The notes: generated by a model not told the origin, from the sequence alone. Shown: positions 22,955-34,955, counted from the stretch's first letter. The stretch is DNA of 64,000 bases from Phytoseiulus persimilis (GCA_037576195.1 CM075101.1:19158001-19222000); one strand, 5' to 3'. Program-made: numbers and translations.

Positions 22955-23885
22955 AGGATTTCGTCGGCAGGTTCGGGAGATCTGTGACGTGTATTTTTCG
23001 GGGAAGGCTTAGACATGCAGAGTTTATGCACTCCTCGCTGAATAGATCATCGATGAAATCACTAGCGATGGATTTCCCCCCTGACTCTGGGACCGAAGGC
23101 TAATCTAGTGTAATTGAGTAATCTAACGGATACTTTTCATGAGTGTATCCGTTTTCCGTGTAAAATGCCTTGATACAACGGCATTATGCCGAAACCAATA
23201 GCCATGCGGGCGGAATCAGCAACCCGGATCCGACGATCTCGGATGGCTCTGGGAAATATGATTCGATCGAGGATCCTCTGTCCGGCAGGGTAGTGAAGGA
23301 GCTTCCGAGACGCCATGGCGCGCACTGTTCAAGGGTTTCCGCGAGCTTCCCACTAGAGCAAGACACGGGTGGTGGGTGGCGGAGCCACCTCTCTCGCCGA
23401 GTTTCTTCCAAGACCGGAACGAGGCCTCATGGTTTGGCGCGATAATTGCTCGACATTATCCAGTCAAACGAGATTTGATAGGTGTGATATTCTGAGTGAG
23501 GCCCGTTGTTACCAACTGTACTCGGATGCAATCGTGTGCCGTCTTCTTTTGATTCATATTCATACCAGGTTTCGAATCGTTCCGGAGAGATCCGTTCCCC
23601 ACCTCGATTCGCCTCGTCGACCCACTATCTAGCCGATGGGCCGGGTGAGGAAAAGCAACATCTATTCTGGGTGCTAGTGTCGGAGATATACTCGACACTC
23701 AGCTCTCTAATCATGCTTTCATTCGAGATCGCTCTCTATCCTGTAAACTGGGAGCAGACCCCTGAGCAGCTGATTGATTGATTCATTTTGTGTCCATCGC
23801 TCGTTCGCCGTTCTTGGATTGCAATTTTCCCAGCCTCCAGGGAACAGTGCCTCCAGGTTATCGATACATGGATTGTTTCCCCGAT
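22955..23885. other. No recognisable gene
   Basis: Short frames on both strands with no motif. A repeated GATTCATTTTG-like, AT-richer patch lies near 23770-23800. Confidence 0.35.
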
Positions 23886-23890
23886 AGATA

Positions 23891-24783
23891 ATGAGCCACT
23901 TTGACCAAACCGTAGAACTATCGCAGAAAACACACGAAGACATAAATGAGAACAAAGTCCTTTCGACAATATATCGATATATTTCTTGTGTCTTGATCGA
24001 GGGTAAGCCGAAGCGGCCGGACCGTAACGAAATTCATCCGATGAAGTCAGCATTTAAACGAGAAGGAATACGGAAGCGAAGGAAGCATGAGTAATGAACG
24101 AGAGACAGATCGAAGTTTCCGGAGATCTGCCTCTGCAGTCATCAACTGCTCCATTCGATTCTTATTTCCGATGCTCTGAGGCTGATCCCTTTGAATACGA
24201 GGCCAAGCCCAGAAGTGGCTCTCACCAGGAACGATGGTCGCTGCTGCGACAAAAGTTCAATCTCGAGGCCGGAAATGAAGAGGAGAATCGCCGGACTAGT
24301 ATTTTCCCATCGAGCTACCGAGAGATTCCAGTATGACTAAGAAAACAATCGGGTTGATCATCGGGTTCACAGAGAACCCGTGATGATTGGAAACAAGGTG
24401 AAATTTCTGATGCATGATTATGAAAGTAAAGCCTCAAGTGCTATGGAGAACGCTCTCTCCGAGGGGAAGAGGAAGAACCGAATGAGTCGGGTGCCAGAAG
24501 TAGAACGAGAAGAGTTCATTCCTCACATACAGGAAAGATTGTTTCGTTGAAGATCTCGGAAAACGATCCCATCGATATCGAATGATTTGAAGAGATTTTG
24601 TGTGAGATCGTTCAAGCGGGAAGGAGTCCAGTCCTAGCCGAGGCTTCTGAGGCTGGTTACTGCTTTCAAGCCGCTTATAAGGAGTCGAAGCGCACCACCA
24701 ACAACAATGCCGAGAAACGTTCGCCAGCACATTCGCTCCTAAACCTCGACTCTCTCATGAATGAGAAGGAAGACTCGGTCTAG
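23891..24783 (+). CDS. Candidate multi-exon or broken gene, charged protein
   Basis: Three plus-strand frames look coding. They are 23891-24094 (starts MSHFDQTVELSQKTHEDINE), 24094-24336 (starts MNERQIEVSGDLPLQSS, with DPFEYEAKPRSGSHQERWSL) and 24598-24783 (ending LNLDSLMNEKEDSV). The last two share a frame; between them another frame reads SSAMENALSEGKRKNRMSRV. Introns of ordinary size that would join them were not found. The pieces may be exons, or a gene with frameshifts. No family recognised. Confidence 0.3.
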
Positions 24784-24789
24784 AAACAA

Positions 24790-27480
24790 ATGAATTTATA
24801 TCCGATAGAACGCAATAGAAACTCACTCTGAGAGTAGGGCGTCGGTCAGCTGTCCGGAAGATCACTCGCAAACGACAACTCCGAACGCAGCGATCCGCGA
24901 GTCACAAATTGTCGAAACGGCCCGCAAACAACATACTTCCACGGTGGACTGAGTTTCAGTGAGAATTCAATCCTCGCGCACCGATGACATGAACTGAGCT
25001 CCGCTCGAACTTCCCCGAATACAGTGACAACAGGTGAGATGGGACCCAGCCGAGTTTCTCTAAAAGTTCACCGTTCAACTCCCTGGAGGAACAGTGCATG
25101 GAACACGCAAGCGAGAGCCAGCAGGTCAAGCTAGCAGTAGTCTACGCTAAAAAGTCGAGCCGAATGGCGCTGTGGACCGAGCGATGTCAGCGGCCACACG
25201 ACGACGACGTCGGCTGTGGCGGCAAACGCTCTGCTCCACGTGACGTAGTAGTTTGCCAGGAAAGGTCCGCCTGACTTGGAGCCGTGCATAGGCGCTCGAT
25301 CGTTTTCCTTCTTTTCGTTTCACCTCCGCGAGCGAGTTGGACTTCCGGCGACGAAAGCGCATCCGACGAAACGGAATCTGATTTTCTGATTTCTGCTGAG
25401 AATGCCAGAGAAACGGATCGCTCGAGTGACAACTCAATCAGGAATCAGCGGAGTGTTGAGCCGATCGCGCGGGTCGCCAACTTTCGTGGAGTCCTTTGCT
25501 GGATGTTTTTGATCGTCATATGGGACGTATCAAGGCAGCTTGAGCAACCGAATATCAACGGTGAATGACGTATCAATTGTCGAGCGTTGACACGAATATC
25601 ATCGGCCTCACGTATCGCTGAGTAAGTTGCTGGAGTGAGACGAAAAGTGTAATGTCCTGCTTTTTCGACACGAAACAATATCGATCGCGTTCCGAGCCCG
25701 CTAGTGGTGAGCGTTGAATCGCCCTCAGGGTGCCAGGGCTGATGTTGAAAGGTGCCGTGAGGCCCTCAAGATCATACCTAAGACATTTCTGCTCTCTTCG
25801 TCTTTTCTCCTGGCGGATCCCGCGAGGAGAATGAATCGCGGTGCGATCAGGAAGCTCTGAAGCCTCTCTGCTCTGAGGGTTTCTAATCTCCCAGGGCAAT
25901 GAGCTGAGGGGCTCGAGCGACCTTTTAACTTCGGGATGGCCCCTACGCGATGGAACTCCCCGAGGGCTTTGACCTCAAGTTTGGAGTTATCTACACCGTT
26001 CACTGTTTCACACGCACACTGTCGCTCTCGGTTATGCTCGGTTATAAGCAATCCAATGAATGGAAGCTCTGCAAGTAGTAGGTGATTCGCTCGATTGGAA
26101 TTTGTCCACAGAGCTCCCCACTATCAGGGTACTCCTGTGACCACTCTTGGAATGAAGTAAGCTTGAGACAAGATTTGTCACTCGGAGGCATTTAATCATT
26201 TCAGGCAACTCTTCGAGCAGAGTACAGTGATCCATGGGCTCCATGGGCCGCGCATGGGTCAGATAAGATTGCGACGACGTCTCACTCAGTGATCATGCTG
26301 GTATCTCCTGTTCGAGAATCGAATCCCCTCTACGAAGATGAGCGGGACACCGGGAGGTTCTACTGATGTCAACTCCGCCGTGGCTCAGCGGGGGAGTAGC
26401 TACTCGACGTTGTGAATCCTAAGATCCCGTCACTCTGGGAGTCCATCTGAAGCTGAGACCCAAATCATCTGATTCACAAACTGACTGGCCGTCGGGTCCG
26501 ATCCGCGTGATTCAACGGGCTTATCTCAGAATTCCATCACATGCACGGATCCACGCCGCTGATCTGGCGGAATATATTTTTCGAAGCTGGAACCGCAGGA
26601 AAAGTCAAGATTAAGGTACACTGGAAGCAGAGGAAGGGAAAGGAGCCATGATAAGCGGATCAAGGGCTCGATGAACTCAACGAATATTGGATCCACTGAC
26701 TCGATTATCCCAACCTCCATCTGTTCTTGTATTCGGAGCGTGACATTTCCGGGACCATCATATCTCGCGGACGAACTTTCTGTCGCTGACTCGGGCTTGC
26801 AAGACGGAAAGAGTCACAGAGTCTCCTGGTAGGCTCCAAGAAAAGATTGGAACCTTAGCGGAACTCAGACGGCGTTTCCAAAAGACAACTCTAGGAGCGA
26901 GCGATTAGAACAATACACCTACTCGAACTTTCGAGCGAGTTGATAGAAATGTGCTGGTTGAGCTGGCAGATTGATCGCCGTCACTCAGCGCACCCGTCCT
27001 CCTACAAATTCATCCGTCAATACATGAATACACGGTTGGACCAGCCGATATGCCTGGTCGACGAGAAGGATGGGAAATCCTGGCATCGCACATTCGTTAG
27101 CATCTTGTGAACATGGGAAATAGTGTCAGTTGATCAAACAGGAACTCACTTGCTCTCCGGCACACCCGATGTGAATCTCGTCCCGAAGCCTACAACCGAC
27201 TTTCTCCCTTGCTATGCCGCTGGTTTGCGAGTTTCCTCTGACTGGTACCCTGCCCCTTCTGGAGCGGTATAGGGTTCTGTTGTCGGGCTCAGGAGAAACC
27301 CGGCTCTCTTTGGGAGGGAGGGGGGGCCGTGACCATGATGAAGATCATGATGATCATCATCGTCGCGAGCACATGGATTCATGACGCAATCAACGTAGTC
27401 TTTGAACCGTTGAGGATGTTTCCGATGACACTGGTACTCTACGGGCTGCTTTAATCGTTACAAATAGGATGTGCCACTGG
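24790..27480. other. No confident gene; one secreted-like frame at 25284-25568
   Basis: The plus-strand frame 25284-25568 (94 codons, no ATG at its start) reads an acidic Ser-rich part and a hydrophobic VLCWMFLIVIWDV. Its antisense is open too. The minus-strand frame 26526-26720 contains a hydrophobic run. Otherwise the stretch is empty. Confidence 0.3.
26373..26440 (+). other. tRNA-like fragment with A box
   Basis: GCCGTGGCTCAGCGGGGGAG matches the 5' end and D-arm A box of tRNA genes, but no T-arm consensus or matching acceptor strand follows. This is best read as a tRNA-derived repeat or decayed tRNA copy. Confidence 0.25.
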
Positions 27481-27539
27481 TCGGCTCACTTTGCAAACTT
27501 CATTTATCCACCTCAAAACCGCAATCCTCTATGTGGTTC

Positions 27540-27970
27540 ATACAGACTCATTAGGGTACGTTCTCTCCGGTGAAGAGAGATTCCTGATCTCAATCACTTC
27601 AAGGATGTTGGAGTTCTTCTTTCTTCCAATCTCAAACCTGACGGCCATCTCGAGGATGCTCTCTTGCGTGCCAGCCGCACTGTTATTATTGCGATTCGTG
27701 CTTTTGACTGCAAACTCCCTAGATCTGAGGTCGTCAAACTTTTTCGAAATTGCCGGCAGCCGCGGCACCTGGGGATGTCACGAGACACAGTTTGTCGACC
27801 TCCTATATCTCAGAGCTAATCATGTGTTCGTACTACCTTCTCTTCTGTATAGTTTGGAAATCTGGAGTCCCTGGTTTGCCAAACGCTGCCGTGCCCCCTA
27901 TAGTTTTCGGTAGGGTTTCATTGGGAGTGTGGCGCACGAATGTAACATTGACCCCCGCTCCCTTCATCCG
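27540..27970 (+). pseudogene. Non-LTR retrotransposon fragment, reverse-transcriptase end
   Basis: Two frames together give the order seen after the catalytic core of Jockey/CR1-like enzymes: NHFKDVGVLLSSNLKPDGHL and LRASRTVIIAIRAF in one frame, then ANHVFVLPSLLYSLEIWSPW in another. The switch of frame near 27800 marks a frameshift. Both ends are missing. Confidence 0.6.
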
Positions 27971-28282
27971 CCGTCTATTTCCGTTTCACTCCATCTCAAA
28001 GATCGCATGTTAGGCCTCTCACAAGGAGCAATATTGTTCACGTAAGCTTCTGGTGGCGAAAATCTCGCATGCTGAACAACTCTGCTAAACAACATGACAT
28101 AATATCTTGTTTGTCCTCAATTAGGCGCTTCACCTGGGTGGATGACCTAAGGTCATGAATTATTGCTCATTCATTCCATCACACTAGGTGCGAGAAACCT
28201 GTCGGCCTCGACCTCGCTTAGGTGAAGCCGTGCACTATTTCAAGTGATAGAGAAGGAGTACACTCCCGCGGGCCGAATTTTC

Positions 28283-28442
28283 CGAGCCCGAAATCCTGTG
28301 AGTACGAAAACTCTCGAGCCCGAGTACCCTCAAGTCCGAATGCCACAGAGTCCGAATGCCGCCGAGCTCGAAGACCCTCGAGCCCGGAAGTCCTCGAGCC
28401 CGAATCTCCTCAAGCCCTGATTGTCACGAGCCCGAAGATTCC
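28283..28442. repeat. 16 bp tandem repeat, ten copies
   Basis: Ten consecutive 16-base units with consensus CGAGCCCGAANNCCCT fill exactly 160 bases. Copies differ at a few positions each. A frame through the array would encode Ser/Pro/Glu-rich peptide, but 16 is not a multiple of three, so a coding role for the whole array is unlikely. Confidence 0.85.
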
Positions 28443-28706
28443 TCCCTCAATCCGAGGCTTGTCAGATGCCCAAGTTCCGGAGCGAGATGTTCGCTGCATC
28501 TTCCTTGGCCGCGTCTGCTTAGTCTCCTATTCTTCAAATTGAACCTGCCAGAGTACTTCTTCTCTCAGGGTTCAGACCCTTGAATAGCCTTCTAGGATCA
28601 CGATTACGAATTTGACCACGAAGGGTACTCGGGCACTCGCACTGTGGCACTCAAATCGTTGTGGTATGAGATTCCTTCGCAGACATAGAAGCTTCGTTGA
28701 ACTTGA

Positions 28707-28952
28707 TTGAGTCTCTCCTCGAGGGAAAGGGTTCTCGGGCTCGCGGGAATTCGGGCTCAAGGGGTTTCGCGCTCGCGGAACCGAGCCAGGGAGCGTGGCA
28801 AAGTCCGCATACACGCAACAGTAACGAAAGTCCTGTCGCGGGAAGTCTCCAATTTCACAGGAAGTCGCACAGGAAGGCTGTCCGTCATCGCTGAAGTCGA
28901 GAAAGATCGCAGAGATCCGGAGAAACATTTCTCGGAAAAGTCCGTCTGGTGA
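28707..28952 (+). CDS. Candidate ORF, unidentified
   Basis: After the inverted 16 bp units the plus-strand frame continues VRIHATVTKVLSREVSNFTG and AEVEKDRRDPEKHFSEKS to a stop at 28950-28952. The beta-strand and charged pattern looks coding, but the N-terminal part runs through the repeat. No family recognised. Confidence 0.25.
   Translation: MSLSSRERVLGLAGIRAQGVSRSRNRARERGKVRIHATVTKVLSREVSNFTGSRTGRLSVIAEVEKDRRDPEKHFSEKSVW
28727..28778. repeat. Inverted copies of the 16 bp unit
   Basis: About three units read as the reverse complement of the array at 28283 (AGGGNNTTCGGGCTCG form). The two arrays are 285 bases apart in opposite orientation and could pair into a hairpin. Confidence 0.6.
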
Positions 28953-29843
28953 CAATCAGTGCGAGCGTTGCTCCGAGATCGAACTCTGCCAGCCGGCCTC
29001 AAGAGATGGTGCCGTGCCGAAAAGGGCGTGGACCCGACGGTTCGCGGTGTTGCGTGGAAGAGTGAGCGGTTTCTTTCTCGAGTCGGACCGAACTTCGAGC
29101 ATCGCCAACTCCACCACGAGAATCGAAACGTCGCTCTCTCCGTTCATAGTAATTCTGTGAGTGGAGCTTCCTTAGTTAGCCATCGTGCTGAAAAGAGTTC
29201 AAATCCCCATCCAGCTGCTTCATAGTCTTCAGCGTGCTGAGCTTTACAAGAGCGCTACCTAGAGAGCCATTCACGTGATGCAGCGACAGGCGGGTGGGCG
29301 GTGGTTGGGTTGTCAGGAAGATAGACGCTATATCGTTGTTTTTCAATTTCTCACTCCACGATGAGTTATTCCCCTCGCGGCGCCCAAGACTTCCCGGCAC
29401 CCGACTCCGTCCCATCGCCGATTCTATTCATGGAGGGCAATTCTCCGACAGACGGATTCGCCTCCAAGAACTTTCATTGGGAGCCTAGAGAGGACATCAC
29501 TAAAGGTGTACATGTCAACGGCCTGCGCAACACAAGAAGTCAAATTAATATCATCACTGAAGACCAACAAAATTCCGCTACCAAACGTGCCGTGATACAC
29601 GCTGGCAGAAGCCTTGTACGGGGGGCCTGGGGGCGAGGCGAGCTACATCTCATAGAACCGGGGAAGACCGCAGAGCAACAACTGCGCAAGTCACAATCTT
29701 AACGTACAAGAAGCTCCGAACTCCCTCCGCACAATCCTCGGGAAATCACCGGCAAGAGAACGAACACGGCAGCTCGACAGCGGTCGTTTTTCCATGATTG
29801 TGATCGACTTCTGTGCCCGATATTCCCTCACTTCGGATTCGAC

Positions 29844-30038
29844 ATGTGTTCATCATCAATCGACCCCGCTTCGACAAACAACGACGCAACCAGAGAAACT
29901 CAGGGAGCTGGATGGTTCGTGATGCCGAAACCCCTGACGCCGCAACGAGCCTCGAGCCAGAACCGGGAGTCCATGAAATACCTGTCACTGGAGGGCTCCA
30001 GGCAATCGAATCGACACCGAGAAAAACGGTGGAGTCGA
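29844..30038 (+). CDS. Candidate first exon of an unidentified gene
   Basis: The ATG at 29844 opens 65 codons (MCSSSIDPASTNNDATRETQ and on to REKRWSR) that stop exactly at a GTGAGT donor in phase 0. A likely later exon on the same strand begins after GAGCAG at 30147 and reads FSRALAFEDSKPASVSDLSL with an acidic tail (DDVDSEEEDSENSVDYG), but it needs a phase-1 donor, so the two do not join directly. Function unknown. Confidence 0.4.
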
Positions 30039-30146
30039 GTGAGTTCTTCATATTTTCGATGTTGTTTCCATCTGTGCACCGCTGATCGGAGTGACACCGG
30101 GGCTACAACCATCCAGTCCGATTGCTGTCATTCGCTGATTGAGCAG

Positions 30147-30500
30147 AATTTAGCCGCGCTCTTGCATTCGAAGACTCGAAGCCAGCCTCCGTTTCAGACC
30201 TCTCGCTGGAAACCGACTCCCACATAGATTCTTACCTGTCTGAAATGGATCAAGTCCGCTCGGAGCTCCTGTCCACGGCCGAGTCGCAACCCCGACTCGA
30301 GCCCGCGAGCGAAGCCGGCGCGCCAGATTCTGGAAAACAGAGTTTTCACGACGAGTCCTCGAAAGCTCTGCAGGCATGTCTCGCCGTCGCGCAGAAATAT
30401 TTTCACTTGGGTTTCCTTGTCGGGCTTCGTTTCACCGCAGATATCCGGGACGATGTTGACAGCGAGGAAGAGGACAGTGAAAACTCCGTCGATTACGGGA
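30147..30500 (+). CDS. Candidate exon, acidic Ser-rich protein
   Basis: Open without stop from 30143. The peptide is Ser/Glu-rich (ESQPRLEPASEAGAPDSGKQ) with a short hydrophobic part (FHLGFLVGLRF) and an acidic cluster. From about 30480 another frame (MSQDLPVFGAQEGLELAEFS) takes over and reaches GTACAT at 30598. The switch has no plausible intron, so the exon border is unresolved. No family recognised. Confidence 0.35.
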
Positions 30501-30604
30501 AGAATGCTTCGACCCGAACATGTCCCAAGATTTGCCGGTGTTCGGGGCTCAGGAAGGCCTCGAGTTGGCCGAATTTTCCCGCCGACACATCCCCGGTACA
30601 TTCA

Positions 30605-31175
30605 TTATTCTGATCCAAATGTCACTTCAGATCGTTTTTCCACTCCATCCTATCGATGACTTGTTGAAAAGCTCCAGCGTTCCCAACAGTGGATTCAAAT
30701 CGAGCCCGAGAAGCCGGTGTCATCGAGTCAAGCACCAGAATGACGCAGGATGTACCGAGGCCGGATGAATGGCTTTCTCTTGAAATTGTGATTCCAGAGT
30801 CTTGAATCAAGAATGAAGTGTTGGGCTGTCGGCACTTGCGAAGAATCAATGATTTTGATACTTGCTATCTCTGATCAGTCAGGAAACTAAACTCGACAAT
30901 GAGTAGACTGCGGATGTTTAAGATTTGGTCGGGAATCACCATGCAGCTGTACTTATAGATGATGTGCTGGGCCATTCCTGATCCCCAGAATCCTCTCGCG
31001 CTCTAGCGATCCATTTATCCGTGATCAACGAGCGGTCGCACTCTGATACGCGAAAGCTCAGTCTCGAAGTACTCAGATGACATTCTCACTTTCACTTCCT
31101 TTTCCCTCAAACACCGCTGAGACTCTGACGAAAATAGAGCAGAGCCGGTCAAAAATCGGCGGAAGTGTTGTGTAA
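30605..31175. other. No recognisable gene
   Basis: Short frames only on both strands; no repeat structure noticed. Confidence 0.4.
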
Positions 31176-31177
31176 AC

Positions 31178-31636
31178 CTACGGCGCGAAATTCAGATAGC
31201 GAGGAATCCGGCCTCTGAACGAATCTCGGTGGCCTTTATCCCGAATCCACTGAGAAATCCCTGAAATGAAGGCGCAGCATTCAAACTCGGTCCCGGTTCC
31301 TTGCAGGTCCTCAAGTTGGGGAGGGCTCCCTGATTGAACGAACTCTCGGTGTGAATTTGACTTCTCCAGGAACTCGGGCTTTTGCGAAACCACAGTAGTG
31401 AGATAGTTTACCCGTATTGAATAATGTCGGATCGTCAGGATCCCGGGATATGCTGAGCATCGCTCCATGTAACTGAGAAGGAGAAACCGACTGCGGTTAT
31501 TCAGCTCTGAGATGTCATCTCTCTCAAACAACGATTTGATGGACCATCCGCTTAGAACTGATGACATCCTGCCAGCATGAAGAAGGAACCCTCTCCGATA
31601 CGTGCACAAGAGTCGTCTGTTCGAGCACCGACGCAA
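31178..31636 (-). CDS. Uninterrupted 152-codon ORF, unidentified
   Basis: A minus-strand frame of 152 codons, longer than most chance frames here, reads SIKSLFERDDISELNNRSRF and ends IPRYLNFAP. It shows no motif or membrane segment I can name. It is transcribed away from the membrane-protein gene at 31782 and may be chance. Confidence 0.28.
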   Translation of the reverse strand: MRRCSNRRLLCTYRRGFLLHAGRMSSVLSGWSIKSLFERDDISELNNRSRFLLLSYMERCSAYPGILTIRHYSIRVNYLTTVVSQKPEFLEKSNSHREFVQSGSPPQLEDLQGTGTEFECCAFISGISQWIRDKGHRDSFRGRIPRYLNFAP

Positions 31637-31781
31637 GCCCCATCCGGCATACGAAGGTACGGCTCCGAACCGCGTGCACCGATCCTAGTTTCGCGGGGTG
31701 CTCTTCATCAGAGTTATACTTAGAGCTCGTCGTTCTCCTGGAGCATTTTCTAAGAGTCATAGTTTGCAATCGCACAGCCAG

Positions 31782-32708
31782 ATGCAGGCTGCGATGGCTC
31801 GGCCTGCTGGAGGCAGGATTCGTCGAAAATTCCCGATGCCTTCGTCCGGTCGGGCCCGTGACTTGGTTGATTCAGCTCGTCATCCCTCAGCTCACACAGC
31901 CCCCCAGTTAAAATCATCCATATTGGTGAGTCCGTGTCGTAACGTGCATTTCCTCTCAAATAACCCTCTGTGGGTTACTGGATCCCTGATTTCCCCTTTC
32001 CAGGAAACGAAATTCTCGGACCGCTCGTTGAAGATCTCAAATCCGTCGAGCTCACGTTTCCCGGATACGATCTCTAAGCCGCGGTCCACGCAACCTGATG
32101 GAAACGGTTAGTGGTAGCACCTGTTTCTTGTGATTGCTGTAGATATCCGGATGAGACCCTACCTCGAAACTTGCAGATGATGACGATCAAGCTCGCCAAT
32201 TTCATCTCCCCAAGACTCGACTGCTGTTTGAGATTTGTATATTGGTTTTAGTCTCGGCATCCCTCTTGGCCCTGTACGTTTTCCTCTACAAACAATATGA
32301 GCTTCAAATCGATGCAGCAAGTATGTTCTATGGGTGTTCACTCTGAATATGGTTTGCTAGCGATCTGGGATGATCCAACATCAAGTCCGGTCCAATACTT
32401 TCGCAGGTAAGACAAGCGGAACTCCCCCTCCGTCCACGGCTCAACCGTCCACTACCGAGGAACCAGATTTAAACGAAGAACCAGATTTAAACGAGGAACC
32501 AGATTTAAACGAGGAACCAGACTTAAACGAGGAACCAGACGATTCCGAGAAGCCAGCACTTCCCGAGGAGCCAGGCGCTCCCGAGGAACCAGACTATCCC
32601 GAGGAATCAGACACTCCTGAGGAATCATTAACTCCTGAACCGGCAGCGACGCGATGGCCGCGGCTGAGGACTCGGAAGCGAAACAGGGCAAGCTTTCAGT
32701 TTGAATAG
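31782..32708 (+). CDS. Single-pass membrane protein with Glu-Glu-Pro hexapeptide repeats, four exons
   Basis: Exons 31782-31925, 32004-32106, 32177-32320 and 32407-32708 join in phase across GT-AG introns of 78, 70 and 86 bases and give 230 residues. The N-terminal 80 residues are basic and Ser/Pro-rich (GGRIRRKF). A short acidic DDDD precedes residues 98-120, a clear membrane segment (LLFEICILVLVSASLLALYV). Residues 148-207 are ten six-residue units of EEPDLN type that turn into EEPxxP variants. The C-terminus is basic (RLRTRKRNR). With positive charge before the membrane segment, a type II orientation with the repeats outside or in the lumen is likely. The repeats are encoded by an 18-base array. 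No family recognised; junctional sarcoplasmic-reticulum-like (triadin/junctin) architecture is one analogy only. The first exon could be longer, because its frame is open upstream of the chosen ATG. Confidence 0.68.
32457..32636. repeat. 18 bp in-frame tandem repeat, ten copies
   Basis: Ten units of 18 bases with consensus GAGGAACCAGATTTAAAC; the first four are nearly identical and the later ones diverge. The period is a multiple of three and keeps the reading frame of the membrane-protein gene, coding for EEPDLN-like units. Confidence 0.9.
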
Positions 32709-32714
32709 CGTGCG

Positions 32715-34095
32715 ATTCCCATGGCGGACCCACAGCGGCTTCGAGAGTTTTACCAACAACCGGATGTCGTCGACGCTTCTGTTGTGTATGTTCTCCAGCC
32801 GTCTTCCCGTAGGTGCTACATGTGAAAATTGCGAGTTCTACCGGCACTGATTTCCTCATTTTTCAACGATTCATGCGCCCTTGAATTTGGAATAATATTT
32901 GAAATAAGATTAAGAGAACTTGGAGAAGTGTTCAAGGAGTTAAATTAGCCGAGAAGTTAAAAATGCACGTCTCCCGGTTGCTCGACTGTTTCCGATATTT
33001 CCCGCGATCGAGTCCCCCGAGCTAGCGAGCTGACATCCGGCCTCGGAGTTGGTCTCAAACCGGGGAATATTTCATGGAAATCTTTCGGTCATGTGAAACA
33101 TTGCTCCAAATGGTTCTGAATTCGATTGCACCACAAATTGTTAGCAAAGAGTTTTCTGAAACTGTATCCACAGCGACGGGGAGCTTGGCTTCCAGGTCTC
33201 CCATCTATTTCCACCGGAACTGCCATCAGGTAGGGATTCGGCAGCGCCAGGAAGCAGATTCGGAATCTCTATTCGGATCGGAATTCCATGGATCCGCTGA
33301 GAAGTCCCAGAACGGATTTCATTGGATTTGAGACTGGATTATGACACGATGACCAGATTCCAATGGGCTATTCCTGCGGAGAACAAGTTCCTGGTTAAGA
33401 GTAACTCCAGTGGTCGGAATCCCCAATCGTCCCTGGTCGCAATTGAGCAGTGCGCAAGGACTCGAGGCTGAGCAGTCCTTCTCCTCCAAAAATCTTCACA
33501 TGAGCATCTCCGAGTGATTTTTTTCGGGTCGGTCCGAAGAGGCTATGAGGGCTATGTGGTTAGACTGAGAAGCGCACCCTATCGTCATTCAGTCGTCGAT
33601 CGTTTAGCAAGGAACCGGCTCTTCCCAGAATATCTGGCTATCAGTTAATGTCTGGTGGGTACGGAAACCTTCCATCTTGAGTCGGTTCTTCTCAAAACCG
33701 TGTGGGCGAAATGAAGTCCGATGCTTACAATCTCAAGATTCCGAGTTTAACATACTAACGGCACGGGCGGTAAACGAAGACTCCGGTGCGAAACGAGTGT
33801 TTTCCCAGGGTCTGTGAATGCATGTTTTTCCTATGGCTCCTCTATCTTTTCATTTTGTCATTTTCCTCTCTTTACACTCAAAGTTCCTTCTATAAAGAAC
33901 AGGGTCTTCCCTTTAGGAGTTGTCTCATCAAAAAGGAAAAAAAAGGTCCGAAGGTACGATTCCCCTTTCGGAGACACATTTTCCTCTCTAAGGGGACGTT
34001 TCCTCTTTTTCGCTCAGACAACTTTTCCTCAATTGAATCCGTTCTAAGTCGGGCACAGGCTGTGTAAGGAAACGGTCCTTCAGTGCAGCGGGATC
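32715..34095. other. No recognisable gene
   Basis: Contains AT-rich sequence after the membrane-protein gene (32880-32960, a possible 3' end) and a pyrimidine-rich, low-complexity stretch at 33810-34030. Frames through the latter give hydrophobic nonsense-like peptides. Confidence 0.4.
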
Positions 34096-34102
34096 CCGAG
34101 CT

Positions 34103-34327
34103 TCAATTGCGACTGAAGGTTGCTTCCCAGGTCGAGGACGGTGTTCGGCTAGAACAGTCTCCTCTACTCCGATGTAACTCGTCGATTCGGAGTGAGGATG
34201 CAGTCAGGCTCCGATTCGTTGATGAAGACGTTTCTTTGTTAAAGCCGTGACTCTGCTGCTCACTTGAACCGCCCGAATCATCCGACTCCTCACTCGGCGG
34301 TGATGTAACACGATTCTTGGGGCTCAA
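34103..34327 (-). CDS. Candidate Ser-rich exon
   Basis: The minus strand reads NRVTSPPSEESDDSGGSSEQ and further Ser/Thr-rich sequence to a stop at 34103. Low-complexity Ser/Glu runs are commoner in real disordered proteins than in chance frames. A TTTCTTGAG acceptor-like site precedes it at about 34327. No partner exon found. Confidence 0.28.
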   Translation of the reverse strand: MSPKNRVTSPPSEESDDSGGSSEQQSHGFNKETSSSTNRSLTASSLRIDELHRSRGDCSSRTPSSTWEATFSRN

Positions 34328-34329
34328 GA

Positions 34330-34955
34330 AACCTCCGCGGGCAGTTGACTCAGGCCCCCATAGGACTTGTCCTCATCGTCCCCCTTCGCATTGGAGTGTC
34401 TAAAGAAGGTGGAATTCTTTCAGCTAGTTCAACACTCGGCTCGAGATGCTGAGGACGCGAGTTCTGGTTGCGTTCCGACCGGAACCTGAGAAAAGAGGGA
34501 GCGATGGAAATCGATTCAGGGCTACAGGCTGTCCTCTTTCGCTACAGGCACGTCCTGATTTTTAAGAATTTGTGAATCATTATTCATCAGGTGGCCCGCG
34601 AGCGCCTGCAGGCCGCAACCCTGCGTTACTCGAGCTGGAGATTTCGGTAACTTTGTTCCCAGTGGAGTGAACTTGATGAAACTGTCATGTGCGATGGCGT
34701 TGATGATGGGAAAAATACTGAGCAAGTTTCATCGATTTTGACGAAGAAGAAACTGAGTTTCGATCCAGCATTGGCGAAAGGGTGGCGCATCAATGAGTCT
34801 CGGAGGAGCGAATCGTGTCGTTTTACGACGTAACTACGACGGGTTTCGAAATAACAGGACGATCAGGAGCTGATGCATGAACGAAGCGGATAATTCACTC
34901 ACTCGTTTCCACGGAATGACGCTGCTTTGTGTCAGAATTCCATCGTTCCATCCGG
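34330..34955. other. No recognisable gene
   Basis: Short open frames only on both strands; no motif or repeat was noticed. Confidence 0.35.

Noticed and set aside
28283-28442. CRISPR-like array
   Set aside because: The repeat is head-to-tail with no unique spacers and the host is a eukaryote.
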